A stretch of DNA of 64,000 nucleotides from Jiella endophytica (GTDB lineage Bacteria; Pseudomonadota; Alphaproteobacteria; Rhizobiales; Rhizobiaceae), in assembly GCF_004519335.1 (NCBI RefSeq), contig NZ_SOZD01000004.1:248001-312000 (forward strand), in the 5' to 3' direction. The translations under genes and the position numbers were made by a program. Under the pieces are notes generated by a model that saw nothing but the letters and a program-made list of their open reading frames with translations, searched no databases and was not told the DNA's origin. Of the stretch, positions 46,230 to 56,111 are shown one piece after another; the stretch's first letter is position 1; each line of letters opens with the position of its first letter.

Positions 46230-47438
46230 ATGGCCCTGAAGCCGAAGGATGCGCCGGATCTCGGCCGATTCGACTGGTCGGACCCCTTTCGCCTTGCCGC
46301 CCAGCTCACGGAAGACGAGCGCATGCTGGCCGAGGCGGCCGCAAGTTTCGCCAGGAGCCGTCTTGCCCCTGCCGTCACCGAGGCGGCCCGTGAAGAGACC
46401 ATCGATCCGTCGATCTTTCCGGCGATGGGCGAGATGGGCCTCCTCGGCGTGACGATCCCCGAGGAATACGGCGGCATCGGCGCGTCCTATGTCGCCTACG
46501 GCCTTGTCGCCCGGGAGATCGAGCGGATCGATTCCGGTTATCGCTCAATGATGTCGGTGCAGTCCTCGCTGGTGATGTATCCGATCTATGCCTATGGCAG
46601 CGAGGAGCAGCGCAAGCGCTATCTGCCGAAGCTGGCCTCGGGCGACTATATCGGCTGCTTCGGTCTGACCGAGCCCGATGCCGGCTCCGATCCCGGCGGC
46701 ATGAAGACCGTCGCCAAGAAGACCGACGGCGGCTATGTCCTCAACGGCTCGAAGATGTGGATCTCCAATTCGCCGATCGCCGACGTCTTCGTCGTCTGGG
46801 CGAAGTCCGAGGCCCATGGCGGCAAGATCAAGGGCTTCGTCCTCGAAAAGGGCATGAAGGGGCTTTCGGCGCCGAAGATCGGCGGCAAGCTTTCCCTGCG
46901 GGCGAGCGTGACCGGCGAGATCGTCCTGTCGGATGTCGAGGTTTCGGAAGACGCGCTGCTGCCGAATGTCGAAGGGCTGAAGGGCCCGTTCGGCTGCCTC
47001 AACCGCGCCCGCTACGGCATTTCCTGGGGCGTCATGGGCGCGGCGGAAGCCTGTTTCCATGCCGCGCGCCAGTATGGCCTCGACCGCAAGCAGTTTGGCA
47101 AGCCGATCGCCCAGACCCAGCTCTTCCAGAAGAAGCTCGCCGAGATGGAGACCGAGATCGCCCTCGGCCTGCAGGCCTCGCTCAGGGTCGGCCGGCTGAT
47201 GGACGAGGCCAATGCCGCGCCGGAGATGATCTCGCTGGTCAAGCGCAACAATTGCGGCAAGGCCCTCGACATCGCACGGATGGCCCGCGACATGCACGGC
47301 GGCAACGGCATCTCGGAGGAGTTTCCGGTGATGCGCCACATGATCAATCTCGAGACCGTCAACACCTATGAAGGTACCCACGACGTCCACGCGCTGATCC
47401 TCGGCCGGGCGATCACCGGTCTGCAGGCCTTCTTCTGA
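46230..47438 (+). CDS. gcdH: Glutaryl-CoA dehydrogenase
   Basis: 402 aa acyl-CoA dehydrogenase. [20 protein letters not shown] is the typical GcdH N-terminus; FAD contacts include [16 protein letters not shown] and [15 protein letters not shown]; the catalytic Glu lies in [20 protein letters not shown]. It oxidises and decarboxylates glutaryl-CoA to crotonyl-CoA in lysine/glutarate degradation. GGGAGAAG precedes the ATG at 46230. Stop overlaps the CoA-transferase start. Confidence 0.95.
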   Translation: MALKPKDAPDLGRFDWSDPFRLAAQLTEDERMLAEAAASFARSRLAPAVTEAAREETIDPSIFPAMGEMGLLGVTIPEEYGGIGASYVAYGLVAREIERIDSGYRSMMSVQSSLVMYPIYAYGSEEQRKRYLPKLASGDYIGCFGLTEPDAGSDPGGMKTVAKKTDGGYVLNGSKMWISNSPIADVFVVWAKSEAHGGKIKGFVLEKGMKGLSAPKIGGKLSLRASVTGEIVLSDVEVSEDALLPNVEGLKGPFGCLNRARYGISWGVMGAAEACFHAARQYGLDRKQFGKPIAQTQLFQKKLAEMETEIALGLQASLRVGRLMDEANAAPEMISLVKRNNCGKALDIARMARDMHGGNGISEEFPVMRHMINLETVNTYEGTHDVHALILGRAITGLQAFF

Positions 47439-48583
47439 TGGCCGAGGCGCCGCTGAAGGGCCTCAAGGTCGTCGAGCTCGCGCGCATCCTGGCCGGTCCC
47501 TGGATCGGCCAGACGCTGGCCGATCTCGGCGCCGAGGTGATCAAGGTCGAGGCGCCGGAGGGCGACGACACCAGGACCTGGGGGCCGCCCTTCGTCGAAC
47601 ACGAGGGCTCGGTGAGCGCCGCCTATTTCCATGCGGCGAACCGCGGCAAGCAGAGCTACGTCTGCGACTTCAAGGACCCGGCTGAACTCGAGGCGCTGAA
47701 GCGCCTGATCGACGGCGCCGACATCGTCGTCGAAAATTTCAAGGTCGGCGGGCTGAAGCGTTTCGGCCTCGATTACGACAGCCTCTCAGCCCGCAATCCA
47801 CGCCTCGTCTATGCCTCGATCACCGGTTTCGGCCAGACTGGGCCGGAGGCGACGCGCCCCGGCTACGACTTCCTGATCCAGGGCCTTTGCGGGATCATGG
47901 ATCTCACCGGCGATCCGGAGGGTGAGCCGCAGAAGATCGGCGTCGCCTGGATCGACATCCTCACCGGGCTCTACGGGACGATCGCCATCCAGGCCGCGAT
48001 CATCGAGCGCCAGCGCTCCGGCCTCGGCCAGCATATCGACCTCGCGCTTCTCGATTGCGGCGTCGCGGCCCTCGCCAACCAGGCGATGAACGCGCTGGTC
48101 TCCGGCAAGTCGCCGCGCCGGATGGGCAATGCCCATCCGAACATCGTGCCCTATCAGGTCTTCGCGGCGAAGGACGGCCATGTCATCGTCGCCTGCGGCA
48201 ACGACCGGCAGTTCGCCAGCCTCTGCCAGGTTCTCGATCTCGGCGGCCTGGCGGCGGACCCGGCCTTTGCGACCAATCCGGCGCGGGTGGAGAACCGTGA
48301 GCGGCTGGTGGCGCTGCTCGGGCCGGCGATCGAACGGCTGGAGCGCGCCGAGATCATCGCCGCGCTGGAAAAGGCAGGCGTGCCCGGCGGCCCGATCAAC
48401 ACGGTGGCCGAAGCCCTCGCCGAACCGCAGATCGAGGCGCGCGGCCTGAAGATCGAGGCCGGCGGCATTCCGGGGCTCAGAACGCCGATCGTGTTTTCCC
48501 GAAGCGGGCTGACGACGGAGAGGCCCGCCCCCGGCCTCGACCGTGAACAGCGGATCGAACGGGCGCGCTTCGGCGGGGAGTAA
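47438..48583 (+). CDS. Class III (CaiB/BaiF) CoA-transferase, probably glutarate-specific
   Basis: 381 aa. LKVVELARILAGPWIGQTLA, then FGQTGPEATRPGYDFLIQGL and GVAWIDILTGLYG, with the catalytic Asp at about 173. Coupled to gcdH by TGATG. With GcdH it would activate glutarate to glutaryl-CoA using succinyl-CoA or a similar donor, as in the SUGCT-type enzymes. Confidence 0.92.
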   Translation: MAEAPLKGLKVVELARILAGPWIGQTLADLGAEVIKVEAPEGDDTRTWGPPFVEHEGSVSAAYFHAANRGKQSYVCDFKDPAELEALKRLIDGADIVVENFKVGGLKRFGLDYDSLSARNPRLVYASITGFGQTGPEATRPGYDFLIQGLCGIMDLTGDPEGEPQKIGVAWIDILTGLYGTIAIQAAIIERQRSGLGQHIDLALLDCGVAALANQAMNALVSGKSPRRMGNAHPNIVPYQVFAAKDGHVIVACGNDRQFASLCQVLDLGGLAADPAFATNPARVENRERLVALLGPAIERLERAEIIAALEKAGVPGGPINTVAEALAEPQIEARGLKIEAGGIPGLRTPIVFSRSGLTTERPAPGLDREQRIERARFGGE

Positions 48584-48789
48584 AGGGCGCCCTGACACGA
48601 GGCGCAGACGGTACTTCTCGACGGCGGCGCGAGGTGCGACCGGCCAGCTCCAATCCTGTTCTCGACGTCTGCCTGCAAAGGCACCGCAGGTCCTAACTGC
48701 GCTTGTGGCATCCAGGCCATTGCGCTGAACATGCGGTTGGCGACGTTGTCGAAGTTGACAGTTGTTCACGCCGATCGCATCTTCTGCCT

Positions 48790-49254
48790 ATGTCGAACGC
48801 CCGATCCGTTGCTGCATCATCCCTTGAGGATTTCTCAGATGCTTTCGCACCTGACGCGCGGGCGCGAGCCATCCTGCGAGGCCGACGCATGCAGCGTGCC
48901 GATCTCGTCGCGGCCGGCGGCACCTACGACCTTTCAGAGGTCCGCGAACTCTTCGGTGCCATTTCCCGCCAGGCAATCGATAAGAAAGCGCGGGACGGTT
49001 CACTGCTTGCCGTACCAGGGCCAGGCAATAGCCGCCGCTATCCGACGCTGCAGTTTTCCGACGACGGGTCATTGGTGCAGGGCTTGCGCCAAGTCCGGGC
49101 CGCCTTGCCGACGACCGATCCCTGGGCAGTGCTGAACTTTCTCGTCAATCCGGACCCGCGACTGGGCGGGCGCGCACCGATCGCGCTGCTTCATGGAGGC
49201 GAGGTCGCGATCGTGGTCGAGGCGGCGAAACGCATGGGCGAACAGGGTGCGTGA
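48790..49254 (+). CDS. Xre/MbcA/ParS-type antitoxin
   Basis: 154 aa. N-terminal DNA-binding region (LSEVRELFGAISRQAIDKKA is a helix-turn-helix). The C-terminal DPWAVLNFLVNPDPRLGGRA, then PIALLHGGEVAIVVEAAKRM resembles the DUF2384 toxin-binding domain that caps RES toxins. TTGACA at 48755-48760 sits 30 bases before the ATG, and no ribosome site is seen, so the message could be leaderless. Four-base overlap with the RES gene. Confidence 0.85.
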   Translation: MSNARSVAASSLEDFSDAFAPDARARAILRGRRMQRADLVAAGGTYDLSEVRELFGAISRQAIDKKARDGSLLAVPGPGNSRRYPTLQFSDDGSLVQGLRQVRAALPTTDPWAVLNFLVNPDPRLGGRAPIALLHGGEVAIVVEAAKRMGEQGA

Positions 49255-49844
49255 GCACGCCTCTGCCGCCATTTGATCTGACTAACCGAGACCCGCTTGT
49301 CGTCGGGCTCGCTGCAGGAACGATCGTCTACCGCTTCCACACTGCCGATCGCGGGCCGATTTTCTTCGATCCATCCAGGCTCGGCCGCCTCAACGCGCCC
49401 GATGGGTCCTACGGTGTGCTCTATGCCGCGGCGACACGAGCGGGCGCCTTCGCCGAGACGTTCCTGCGCAACCCGGGACACACGCTGCTTTCCTCCGATT
49501 TCATTTCCCGGAAGGCGCTCGTCGAAATTCGGCTGACCCGAGACCTGCGACTGTTTCAGCTTCACGGTCCAGGCCTTGCCCGGGTGGGCGCCACGGCGGA
49601 GATCACCCATGGCGGCCTCCCCTACGATGCGCCTCAGGCGTGGTCGGCGGCAATCCGCTCGCATCCCGCCCGCTTTGACGGCATCGCCTATACGGCCCGG
49701 CATGACGACGCGGAGATCTGCTACGGGCTGTTCGACCGGGCTGGTAATGCGATCGAAGCCATCGGTCAAACCGTAGATCTTCGATCCGCCGACTGGTTCT
49801 TTGATCTACTTGATCGCTACGGCGTCGGCATCGCGCCGGGTTGA
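49251..49844 (+). CDS. RES-domain toxin
   Basis: 197 aa. RES residues in place: TIVYRF (Arg28), GRLNAPDGSYGVLYAA (Tyr58 region) and AGAFAETFLR (Glu69). These proteins degrade or phosphorylyse NAD+ and stop growth until antitoxin binds. GTG start overlapping the antitoxin stop as GTGA. Confidence 0.9.
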   Translation: MSTPLPPFDLTNRDPLVVGLAAGTIVYRFHTADRGPIFFDPSRLGRLNAPDGSYGVLYAAATRAGAFAETFLRNPGHTLLSSDFISRKALVEIRLTRDLRLFQLHGPGLARVGATAEITHGGLPYDAPQAWSAAIRSHPARFDGIAYTARHDDAEICYGLFDRAGNAIEAIGQTVDLRSADWFFDLLDRYGVGIAPG

Positions 49845-49891
49845 GCAGACAAGCTGTCGGGATTGGCCCAGACAGTCGCCCCTCACCCGCC

Positions 49892-50521
49892 TTACGCGCC
49901 CCTCGGCACCACCCACGGCGCTGCCGCGAAGTAGCGCTCCTCGAAAGCCGCGATGGTCGGCTCGTCCTCGAGGGTTTCGGAGAGATCGTCGAGACCGAGG
50001 AGCAGGCGCCGCTTCAGCCCCTTGTCGATGTCGAAGGCGATCGTGCCGAGACCTTCGGCGGAGATTTCCTGCGCATCGAGGTCGACGAAGACTTCGGCAG
50101 GGGCGTTTTCGCCCGGGCGGGGCTCGAGAAATTTCGCCAGCCTGCCGCGCTCGGCAGCGCCGAGCGCAATCGTCAGAAGGCCGTTCTTGCCGGCATTGCC
50201 GCGAAAAATGTCGGCAAAGCTGTCGGCGACGACGACGCGGATGCCGTGGTCGACGAGGGCATAGACGGCCGCCTCGCGCGAGGAACCGCAGCCGAAGTTC
50301 CTTCCTGCCAGCATCAGCACCGGCCGCTCGCTCATTTGGTTGAGCGGAAAGCCTTCGACCGGGTCGCCGTCCTCGTCGAAGCGCAGGTCGTAGAGAAGCT
50401 GGTCGCCGTAGCCCTCCGCCCGCGTGCGCTTCATGAAGCGGGCGGGGATCAGCTGGTCGGTGTCGATGTTGTCGCGGGCAAGGACGACGCCCGGGCCGCT
50501 GACGGTGGTGAAGGGCTGCAT
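49892..50521 (-). CDS. leuD: Isopropylmalate dehydratase-type small subunit
   Basis: 209 aa. VSGPGVVLARDNIDTDQLIP and MLAGRNFGCGSSREAAVYAL, the LeuD swivel-domain signature. Four bases after leuC. It is in the same run as the TctCBA transporter, so this LeuCD pair may hydrate a transported tricarboxylate or methylmalate-like acid rather than serve leucine synthesis. Confidence 0.9.
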   Translation of the reverse strand: MQPFTTVSGPGVVLARDNIDTDQLIPARFMKRTRAEGYGDQLLYDLRFDEDGDPVEGFPLNQMSERPVLMLAGRNFGCGSSREAAVYALVDHGIRVVVADSFADIFRGNAGKNGLLTIALGAAERGRLAKFLEPRPGENAPAEVFVDLDAQEISAEGLGTIAFDIDKGLKRRLLLGLDDLSETLEDEPTIAAFEERYFAAAPWVVPRGA

Positions 50522-50525
50522 CGGA

Positions 50526-51923
50526 TCACGCCTCCAAATGGACGTCTGGCGCGGAGACCGGCTCCGGCAGGTCCGCGAGGTCGATGGCCCTGACGTCGAC
50601 GATATGGCCGCTGACGGCGGCCGCCGCGACCATCGCCGGGCTCATCAGATGGGTGCGGGCGCCCGGCCCCTGGCGGCCGCGGAAATTGCGGTTGGAGGTG
50701 GAGGCGCAACGCTCGCCCGGCCGCACCTGGTCGCCATTCATGCCGACGCAGAGCGAACAGCCGCTCTCGCCCCATTCGGCGCCGGCCTCGCGAAAGATCT
50801 CGGCAATGCCGGTTTCCTCGGCCTGCCGCGCCACATCGCTGGAGCCCGGCGAGACGAGCAGCGGCACGGCGAGCCGCCGGCCCTTGAGGACGCGGGCCGC
50901 GGCGAGAAGATCGGAATAGCGGCCATTGGTACAGGAGCCGATGAAGCCGCGGTCGATATTGATCGTGGAAAGCGCCTCGCCGGCGGAAAGACCCATATAG
51001 TCGAGCGCGTCGGGGTCGACCGAGGGCACTTCGCCGGTGACAGGGGCCACCTGTTCCGGGCTGGTGCCCCAGGTGACCATCGGCGCCACCTCGCCGGCGT
51101 CGATGACCACCTCGCGGGCATAGGCCGCGCCGTCGTCGGAGCGGAGCGCCTTCCAGCTCTCAACCGCGGCCTCGAACGCCGCGCCCTTCGGCGCCATCGG
51201 CCGGCCCTTCAGCCACGCGAAAGTGGTCTCGTCCGGCGGCACGATGCCGGAGCGCGCGCCCATCTCGATGGTCATGTTGCAGAGCGTCATGCGCCCTTCC
51301 ATCGACAGCGCCGCGATCGCCTCGCCGGCATATTCCACCGCGTGACCGGTCGCGCCGCCGGTGCCGATGGTCGCGATGATATGGAGGGCGAGATCCTTCG
51401 CCGTCGTGCCGAAGGGCAGCCCGCCCGTGACGGTGATCTTCATCAGCGGCGGCTTCTTCTGCCACAGCGCCTGGGTCGCCAGCACATGGGCGACCTCGGA
51501 GGCGCCGATGCCGAAGGCGAAGGCACCGAAGGCACCGTGGGTGGCGGTGTGGCTGTCGCCGCAGACGATGATCGTGCCGGGCAGCGACAGCCCCTGCTCG
51601 GGCATCGCGACATGGACGATGCCGCGGCGCGCGTCGCCGAGGCCGAAGCTTTCGATGCCGTGGCGGGCGGTGTTGACCGAGAGACGCTCGATCATCGTTG
51701 CCGATGCGGCATTGGCCCTGAGTTCGCTCGACGGCGCATAGTGGTCGGCAACGCCGAAGGTCAGCTCGGGATGGCGGACCTTCCGCCCGGCCTCGCCGAT
51801 CTTGGCGAAGGCGTGGTGCGATCCCTCATGCAGGAGATGGCGGTCGACGAAGACGAGGCTCGAGCCGTCGCGGGAGAGAATCTCGTGCGCGGACCAGATC
51901 TTGTCGAGGATGGACTGGCTCAT
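50526..51923 (-). CDS. leuC: Isopropylmalate dehydratase-type large subunit (aconitase fold)
   Basis: 465 aa. IIVCGDSHTATHGAFGAFAF, IGSCTNGRYSDLLAAARVLK and ESGCSLCVGMNGDQVRPGER supply the three Cys ligands of a 4Fe-4S cluster. Close to biosynthetic LeuC length. Starts four bases after tctA. Co-transcription with a carboxylate transporter is unusual for a leucine gene; the substrate may be citraconate, dimethylmalate or similar. Confidence 0.92.
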   Translation of the reverse strand: MSQSILDKIWSAHEILSRDGSSLVFVDRHLLHEGSHHAFAKIGEAGRKVRHPELTFGVADHYAPSSELRANAASATMIERLSVNTARHGIESFGLGDARRGIVHVAMPEQGLSLPGTIIVCGDSHTATHGAFGAFAFGIGASEVAHVLATQALWQKKPPLMKITVTGGLPFGTTAKDLALHIIATIGTGGATGHAVEYAGEAIAALSMEGRMTLCNMTIEMGARSGIVPPDETTFAWLKGRPMAPKGAAFEAAVESWKALRSDDGAAYAREVVIDAGEVAPMVTWGTSPEQVAPVTGEVPSVDPDALDYMGLSAGEALSTINIDRGFIGSCTNGRYSDLLAAARVLKGRRLAVPLLVSPGSSDVARQAEETGIAEIFREAGAEWGESGCSLCVGMNGDQVRPGERCASTSNRNFRGRQGPGARTHLMSPAMVAAAAVSGHIVDVRAIDLADLPEPVSAPDVHLEA

Positions 51924-51926
51924 CGA

Positions 51927-53432
51927 TCAGGCCTCCTTGAGTTTCGCCTTCGCCCGCTTCTGGCCGAGAGTGGTGGCGATGATGGCGCCGGCGAGCACGG
52001 CGATCAGCACCAGGGTGATCGGTCGTCCGAGGACGAAGCTGGGGTCGCCGCCGCTGATCTGCCACGAGCGGACCAGTTCGCCCTCGGCCATCGGCCCGAC
52101 CAGGAGGCCGACGACGGTGGCGGTCACCGGATAGCCGTAGCGACGCATCAGCCAGCCCAGGCAGCCGGCGCCGGCGACCGTCAGCGGACCGACGATCGAA
52201 CCGGTGATGGCGTAGCTGCCCATCATCGCGATGGCGACGACGAAGGGAATGAGATAGCGCACCGGCGCCTTGACGATGAAGCCGGCGAAGAAGACGAAGA
52301 ACACGCCGACGAACAGGAGCAGCGCCGCCTGAACCATGTTGCCGAGGATGATCGCATAGACGATGTCGGTCTGCTCGGCGATGAAGCGCGGCCCGCCGGT
52401 GACGTCATGCATGGCGAAGGCGCCGAGAATGATCGCCGTGCCGGCGCCGCCGGGAAGGCCGAGCGCCAGGAGGGTCACCATGCCGCCGCCTTCGGAGGAG
52501 GAGTTAGCGGCTTCCGACGCGATCACCCCGTCCGGCTCGCCCTCGCCGAAGCGCTGGGCCGGGCCGGCGAGACGCTTGGCAAAGGCGTAGGAGACGAGAT
52601 TGGCAACGCTCGCCCCGACGCCCGGGACAATGCCGATCAGCGTACCGATGATCGAGCCGCGCAGCACCGCCGGCCAGCTGACGAGGGTGTCCTTCAGCCC
52701 TTTCAGGATCGGCGAAAGGGCGATGCGGCGGCTGGCGCTGTCGGCGACGATGTAGTCGCGGCCGGCGAGATTCATCAGCTCCGAGGCGGCAAAGAGGCCG
52801 ATCAACGCCGGGATAGCCGGGATGCCGTCGAGGAGATACATCGAGCCGAAGGTGCCGCGCATCAGCCCGGTGTCGGAATAGCCGACCGTGCTGATCAGGA
52901 CCCCGAGGGCGCCGGCGGCAATGCCCTTGGAGAAGCTCGAATCATTGAGGACGGCGATCAGCAGCAGCCCGCCGACCGCGACGACCAGCATTTCCGTCGG
53001 GCCGAGCATCAGAACCCAGTCCGACACCGGGCCGACAAGGAGCAGGAGCATCAGATAGCCGAAGAAGGTGCCGATCACCGAGGCGGCAAGACCGATGCCG
53101 AGGGCCTCGCCGTGCCGGCCCTTCTGGGCCATCGGATAGCCGTCGAAGGCGGTGGCGACGGCGCTCGACGTGCCGGGAATGTTCATCAGGATCGCCGGGA
53201 TCGCGCCGCCGAAGCTGCCGCCGGTGAAGATTGCCGAGAGGAACAGGATCGCCGGCAGAAAGTCCATGTAGAGGGTGGCCGGGAGGAACACGGCCATGGC
53301 GATCGAGATCGACAGGCCGGGGATCGCTCCGAAGACGAGGCCGATCAGCAGGCCGGGGATGACCACCAGCCAGGCCATGGCATCGCTCGTGAGGAGCTGC
53401 AGGGCCCCGCCGAAGGCGGCAAGATCAATCAT
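51927..53432 (-). CDS. tctA: Tripartite tricarboxylate transporter TctA
   Basis: 501 aa, about 11-12 membrane segments. Two family-typical glycine-rich blocks: VFGAIPGLSISIAMAVFLPA near the N-terminus and LIGIVPGVGASVANLVSYAF in the second half, plus FTGGSFGGAIPAILMNIPGT. Large membrane subunit of the TTT system. Follows tctB by 19 bases. Confidence 0.95.
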   Translation of the reverse strand: MIDLAAFGGALQLLTSDAMAWLVVIPGLLIGLVFGAIPGLSISIAMAVFLPATLYMDFLPAILFLSAIFTGGSFGGAIPAILMNIPGTSSAVATAFDGYPMAQKGRHGEALGIGLAASVIGTFFGYLMLLLLVGPVSDWVLMLGPTEMLVVAVGGLLLIAVLNDSSFSKGIAAGALGVLISTVGYSDTGLMRGTFGSMYLLDGIPAIPALIGLFAASELMNLAGRDYIVADSASRRIALSPILKGLKDTLVSWPAVLRGSIIGTLIGIVPGVGASVANLVSYAFAKRLAGPAQRFGEGEPDGVIASEAANSSSEGGGMVTLLALGLPGGAGTAIILGAFAMHDVTGGPRFIAEQTDIVYAIILGNMVQAALLLFVGVFFVFFAGFIVKAPVRYLIPFVVAIAMMGSYAITGSIVGPLTVAGAGCLGWLMRRYGYPVTATVVGLLVGPMAEGELVRSWQISGGDPSFVLGRPITLVLIAVLAGAIIATTLGQKRAKAKLKEA

Positions 53433-53451
53433 CGAAAGATTTCCAACAACG

Positions 53452-53940
53452 TCACAGAAACAGGACGGGCATGCGCACCAGGAGGAGATCGTGGAACAGC
53501 CATGCCGTCAGCCCGGCTCCGAGCAGCGCGGCAAGCGCGATCAGCCAGACCCGCCGCTCGCCCTGAATGAGGAGGGCAAGCGCGATGAACACCGCCGTGC
53601 CGACGTCGAAGCCGGCGTAGGGAACCGTCGCCGCATAGACGACGGTGAGCACCAGCAGCAGCACCGGCTGCCGGTCGGCGCGGGAGATCGCGCCGAAGCT
53701 GACGCCCTTCTTTACCGCCTCCCGAACCGCCGCAAGGAGCAGCGCCGCGACGCCGAGGACCGCCGTCGGCAGGATCAGGATGTAGTCGGCAACGGTGCGC
53801 GAGGACTGGACGACGCTGTAGGCGTAGCTCGCCATGGCGATGGCGGCGAGAAGGGCGAAGACGACCGCCCCGACGCCCATCGCCGTCTCGGCGGCGACGG
53901 GCGGTTTCGCTCTGCCCGCCGCCGGAGCGCTCCGACTCAT
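53452..53940 (-). CDS. tctB: Tripartite tricarboxylate transporter TctB
   Basis: 162 aa, four membrane segments (about 22-45, 52-72, 90-110, 130-152), weakly conserved as usual. YAGFDVGTAVFIALALLIQG is the most typical part. Overlaps tctC by four bases. Confidence 0.88.
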   Translation of the reverse strand: MSRSAPAAGRAKPPVAAETAMGVGAVVFALLAAIAMASYAYSVVQSSRTVADYILILPTAVLGVAALLLAAVREAVKKGVSFGAISRADRQPVLLLVLTVVYAATVPYAGFDVGTAVFIALALLIQGERRVWLIALAALLGAGLTAWLFHDLLLVRMPVLFL

Positions 53941-54965
53941 TGCTTCACGACGTCCGCATAGCTCGACAGCGCCTTGTAAGCGTCGTCGACCATCGCCTGG
54001 CTCTTCTCCGGGCCGACCCAGTCGGCACCGACGCCGGCCTTCTTCGCCGAAGCCTTGTAGTCGGGATCCTCGACCACCGCCTTGTAGGCGTCGAGAAGCT
54101 TCTTGTAGCGGTCCGGATAGTCGGTGACGAAGGCGCTCGGAACCAGGAGGCCGGTGACGTTGCCGCCGATGATCGGCTGCTTGTCGGTGCCGAGCTTGCT
54201 CATGACGTCGTTGAACAGCGGCTCGTCGGTGCCCTCCGGCTGCTCGTCATTGACGATGGCCAGCACCCTCAGCTTGTCGGAAATGCCGCGGGCACCTTCC
54301 GCCGCGAGGATCTCGAAGTCGACCTGGTCGCCGGCGAGCGCGGTGCGCAGCGGGGCGCCGCCGCTATAGGTGACGAAGCGGACATTGTCCTGCGGGATCT
54401 TCAGCGCATCCATCATCATCAGCGTCTGCAGGTGGCCGCCATTGCCGTAGATGATGCCGGAGGAGACCTCGCCGGGCTTCTTCATCGCCGTGACCAGATC
54501 GTCGAAGGTCTGGTAGGGGCTCGCCTTGTTGACCGCGACGATGGCGTAGTCGTTCCACTGGGCGTTGAGAAGCTCGAAGTCCTCCCAGGAGACCGGTGCG
54601 CCGCCGACGAGGATCGCATTGGCGAGATAGGGGGTCGCCTGCATCAGAAGCAGCGTGTTGCCGTCGGCTTCCTGCTGCGAGACATAGGTGGCGCCGAGGC
54701 CGCCGGCGCCGCCCGGGCGGTTTTCCACCACCACCGGCTGCCCGAGCTTCTCGCCGAGCGGTTCCGCCAGGGTGCGCGCCATGCGGTCGGCGCTGCCGCC
54801 GGCGTCGAAGGGCACGACGATCGTCACCGGACCGCTCGGCCAGTCGTCGGCGCGAGCCGGGGCAGCGGTGGTCGAAAGCCCGCTGACGGTCGCCAGCGCC
54901 AGAGCGGCGATGCCCGACATCTGCGCGACGAAACGCCGCCGCGTCGATCCGTGTGATCGTTGCAT
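53937..54965 (-). CDS. tctC: Tripartite tricarboxylate transporter substrate-binding protein TctC (Bug family)
   Basis: 342 aa. Leader with RRR (STRRRFVAQMSGIAALALAT), cleaved near ARA-D. Then VTIVVPFDAGGSADRMARTL, VVVENRPGGAGGLGATYV and the C-terminal Bug fold. Bug proteins usually bind dicarboxylates or tricarboxylates. GGGAGG lies 5-6 bases before the ATG. First gene of the tctCBA-leuCD operon. Confidence 0.93.
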   Translation of the reverse strand: MQRSHGSTRRRFVAQMSGIAALALATVSGLSTTAAPARADDWPSGPVTIVVPFDAGGSADRMARTLAEPLGEKLGQPVVVENRPGGAGGLGATYVSQQEADGNTLLLMQATPYLANAILVGGAPVSWEDFELLNAQWNDYAIVAVNKASPYQTFDDLVTAMKKPGEVSSGIIYGNGGHLQTLMMMDALKIPQDNVRFVTYSGGAPLRTALAGDQVDFEILAAEGARGISDKLRVLAIVNDEQPEGTDEPLFNDVMSKLGTDKQPIIGGNVTGLLVPSAFVTDYPDRYKKLLDAYKAVVEDPDYKASAKKAGVGADWVGPEKSQAMVDDAYKALSSYADVVKQ

Positions 54966-55015
54966 GTCATCCTCCCAATGAAAATCATATCCCGTCGGAA
55001 GGGCACCATAGACCT

Positions 55016-55037
55016 AATGTCATGTCAATAGGACATT
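55016..55037. promoter_or_regulatory. GntR operator candidate between tctC and the divergent regulator
   Basis: AATGTC, ten bases, GACATT; inside it ATGTC-AATAG-GACAT (55022-55036) forms a tighter dyad. It lies about 51 bases before tctC and 61 before gntR. Confidence 0.5.
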
Positions 55038-55097
55038 TCCTGTACAAGCCGGTCGGTTCGCGCTAGACTGGCAACGGCTTCGAGGCGGCCGGCGGCC

Positions 55098-55973
55098 ATG
55101 GGGAGCGCGACAGGGGGGATGATGCAGAGAGGCGAAGGTGCGAGCGACGCGGCAAGTCCGGCGTCCTTGACAGCGGCCGAACCGGGCATGTCCGAGGCGC
55201 TGCCGGCGCGGCGGATCGGCGCCGACGACCTTGCCGCCATGCCGAAGCATCACCGGGTCTATCTGGTGCTGCGCCAGGAGATCCTCGAGGGCCGCCACGG
55301 CTCGTCGGCGCCGATGCCCGGGGAAGTGGCGCTCGCCAAGGAGTTCGGCGTCTCGCGGGTGACGATCCGCACCGCCATGGAACGCCTGACCCAGGAAGGC
55401 ATCGTCGAGCGCATGCGCGGTCGCGGCACCTTCGTTCGCGAGCGCAGCGAGTCGCCGATCGGCGCCAGCCTGTCCGGCAACATCGAAAACCTGATGGCGC
55501 TCGGCCTTCGCACCAATGTGCGCGTCGTCGACGTCCAGTTTCTGCCCGCCCCGCTGGCGGTGGCGACCGAGATGGGCATTGCCGAGGGCACGATCATGCA
55601 GCGCGCGGTGCGGGTTCGCAGCCTCGACGGCATCCCCTTCAGCCATCTGACGACCTGGCTGCCCGAGGAGATCGGCCGCAGCTTCACCCGCGAGGAGATG
55701 GGCCGCGAACCGCTTCTGAAGCTGATCGAGCGGACCGGCCACAAGGTGGCGAGCGCCCGCCAGGCGATCACCGCGATGCTGGCGACGCCCGACGTCGCAA
55801 GGCTCCTCGCGGTCCAGATCGGCGAGGCGCTGCTGTCGGTGCGGCGAACCGTCTTCGACGAAACCGGCCGTCCGGTGGAGCGGATCTTCGGCCTCTACCG
55901 GCCGGATCTCTACGAGCACGAGACGCGCTTCTCGCGAAATCCCGACAAGCGCGGCGGCGTCTGGAACGCCTGA
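55098..55973 (+). CDS. GntR/HutC-family regulator (UTRA domain) of the tct operon
   Basis: 291 aa. Helix-turn-helix at about 58-115 (MPGEVALAKEFGVSRVTIRT, then AMERLTQEGIVERMRGRGTF) preceded by a disordered N-terminus; UTRA domain about 125-275. Start uncertain: ATG 55098, or 55119 right after AGGGGGG. Divergent from tctC, so it probably controls the tctCBA-leuCD operon. Confidence 0.85.
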   Translation: MGSATGGMMQRGEGASDAASPASLTAAEPGMSEALPARRIGADDLAAMPKHHRVYLVLRQEILEGRHGSSAPMPGEVALAKEFGVSRVTIRTAMERLTQEGIVERMRGRGTFVRERSESPIGASLSGNIENLMALGLRTNVRVVDVQFLPAPLAVATEMGIAEGTIMQRAVRVRSLDGIPFSHLTTWLPEEIGRSFTREEMGREPLLKLIERTGHKVASARQAITAMLATPDVARLLAVQIGEALLSVRRTVFDETGRPVERIFGLYRPDLYEHETRFSRNPDKRGGVWNA

Positions 55974-56111
55974 CCGCGCCGCTCGCCGAAGGCCGACCGC
56001 TGATACCGTCGGCCCCGGCCTGCGACCGGCGCCTAGCGCCAAGGGGGGAAGCTCAAGCGCCGTGCGGGCTTACTACCCGCCACCGGGAACCGATCTCCCG
56101 GGTGGCTCGAA

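Noticed and set aside
50424-53570. Long plus-strand open frame opposite leuC and tctA
   Set aside because: Antisense of well-conserved enzyme and transporter genes; no domain recognised.
55980-56111. Terminator after the RND permease
   Set aside because: GC-rich hairpins are present but neither strand shows a following T-run, so I did not call it.
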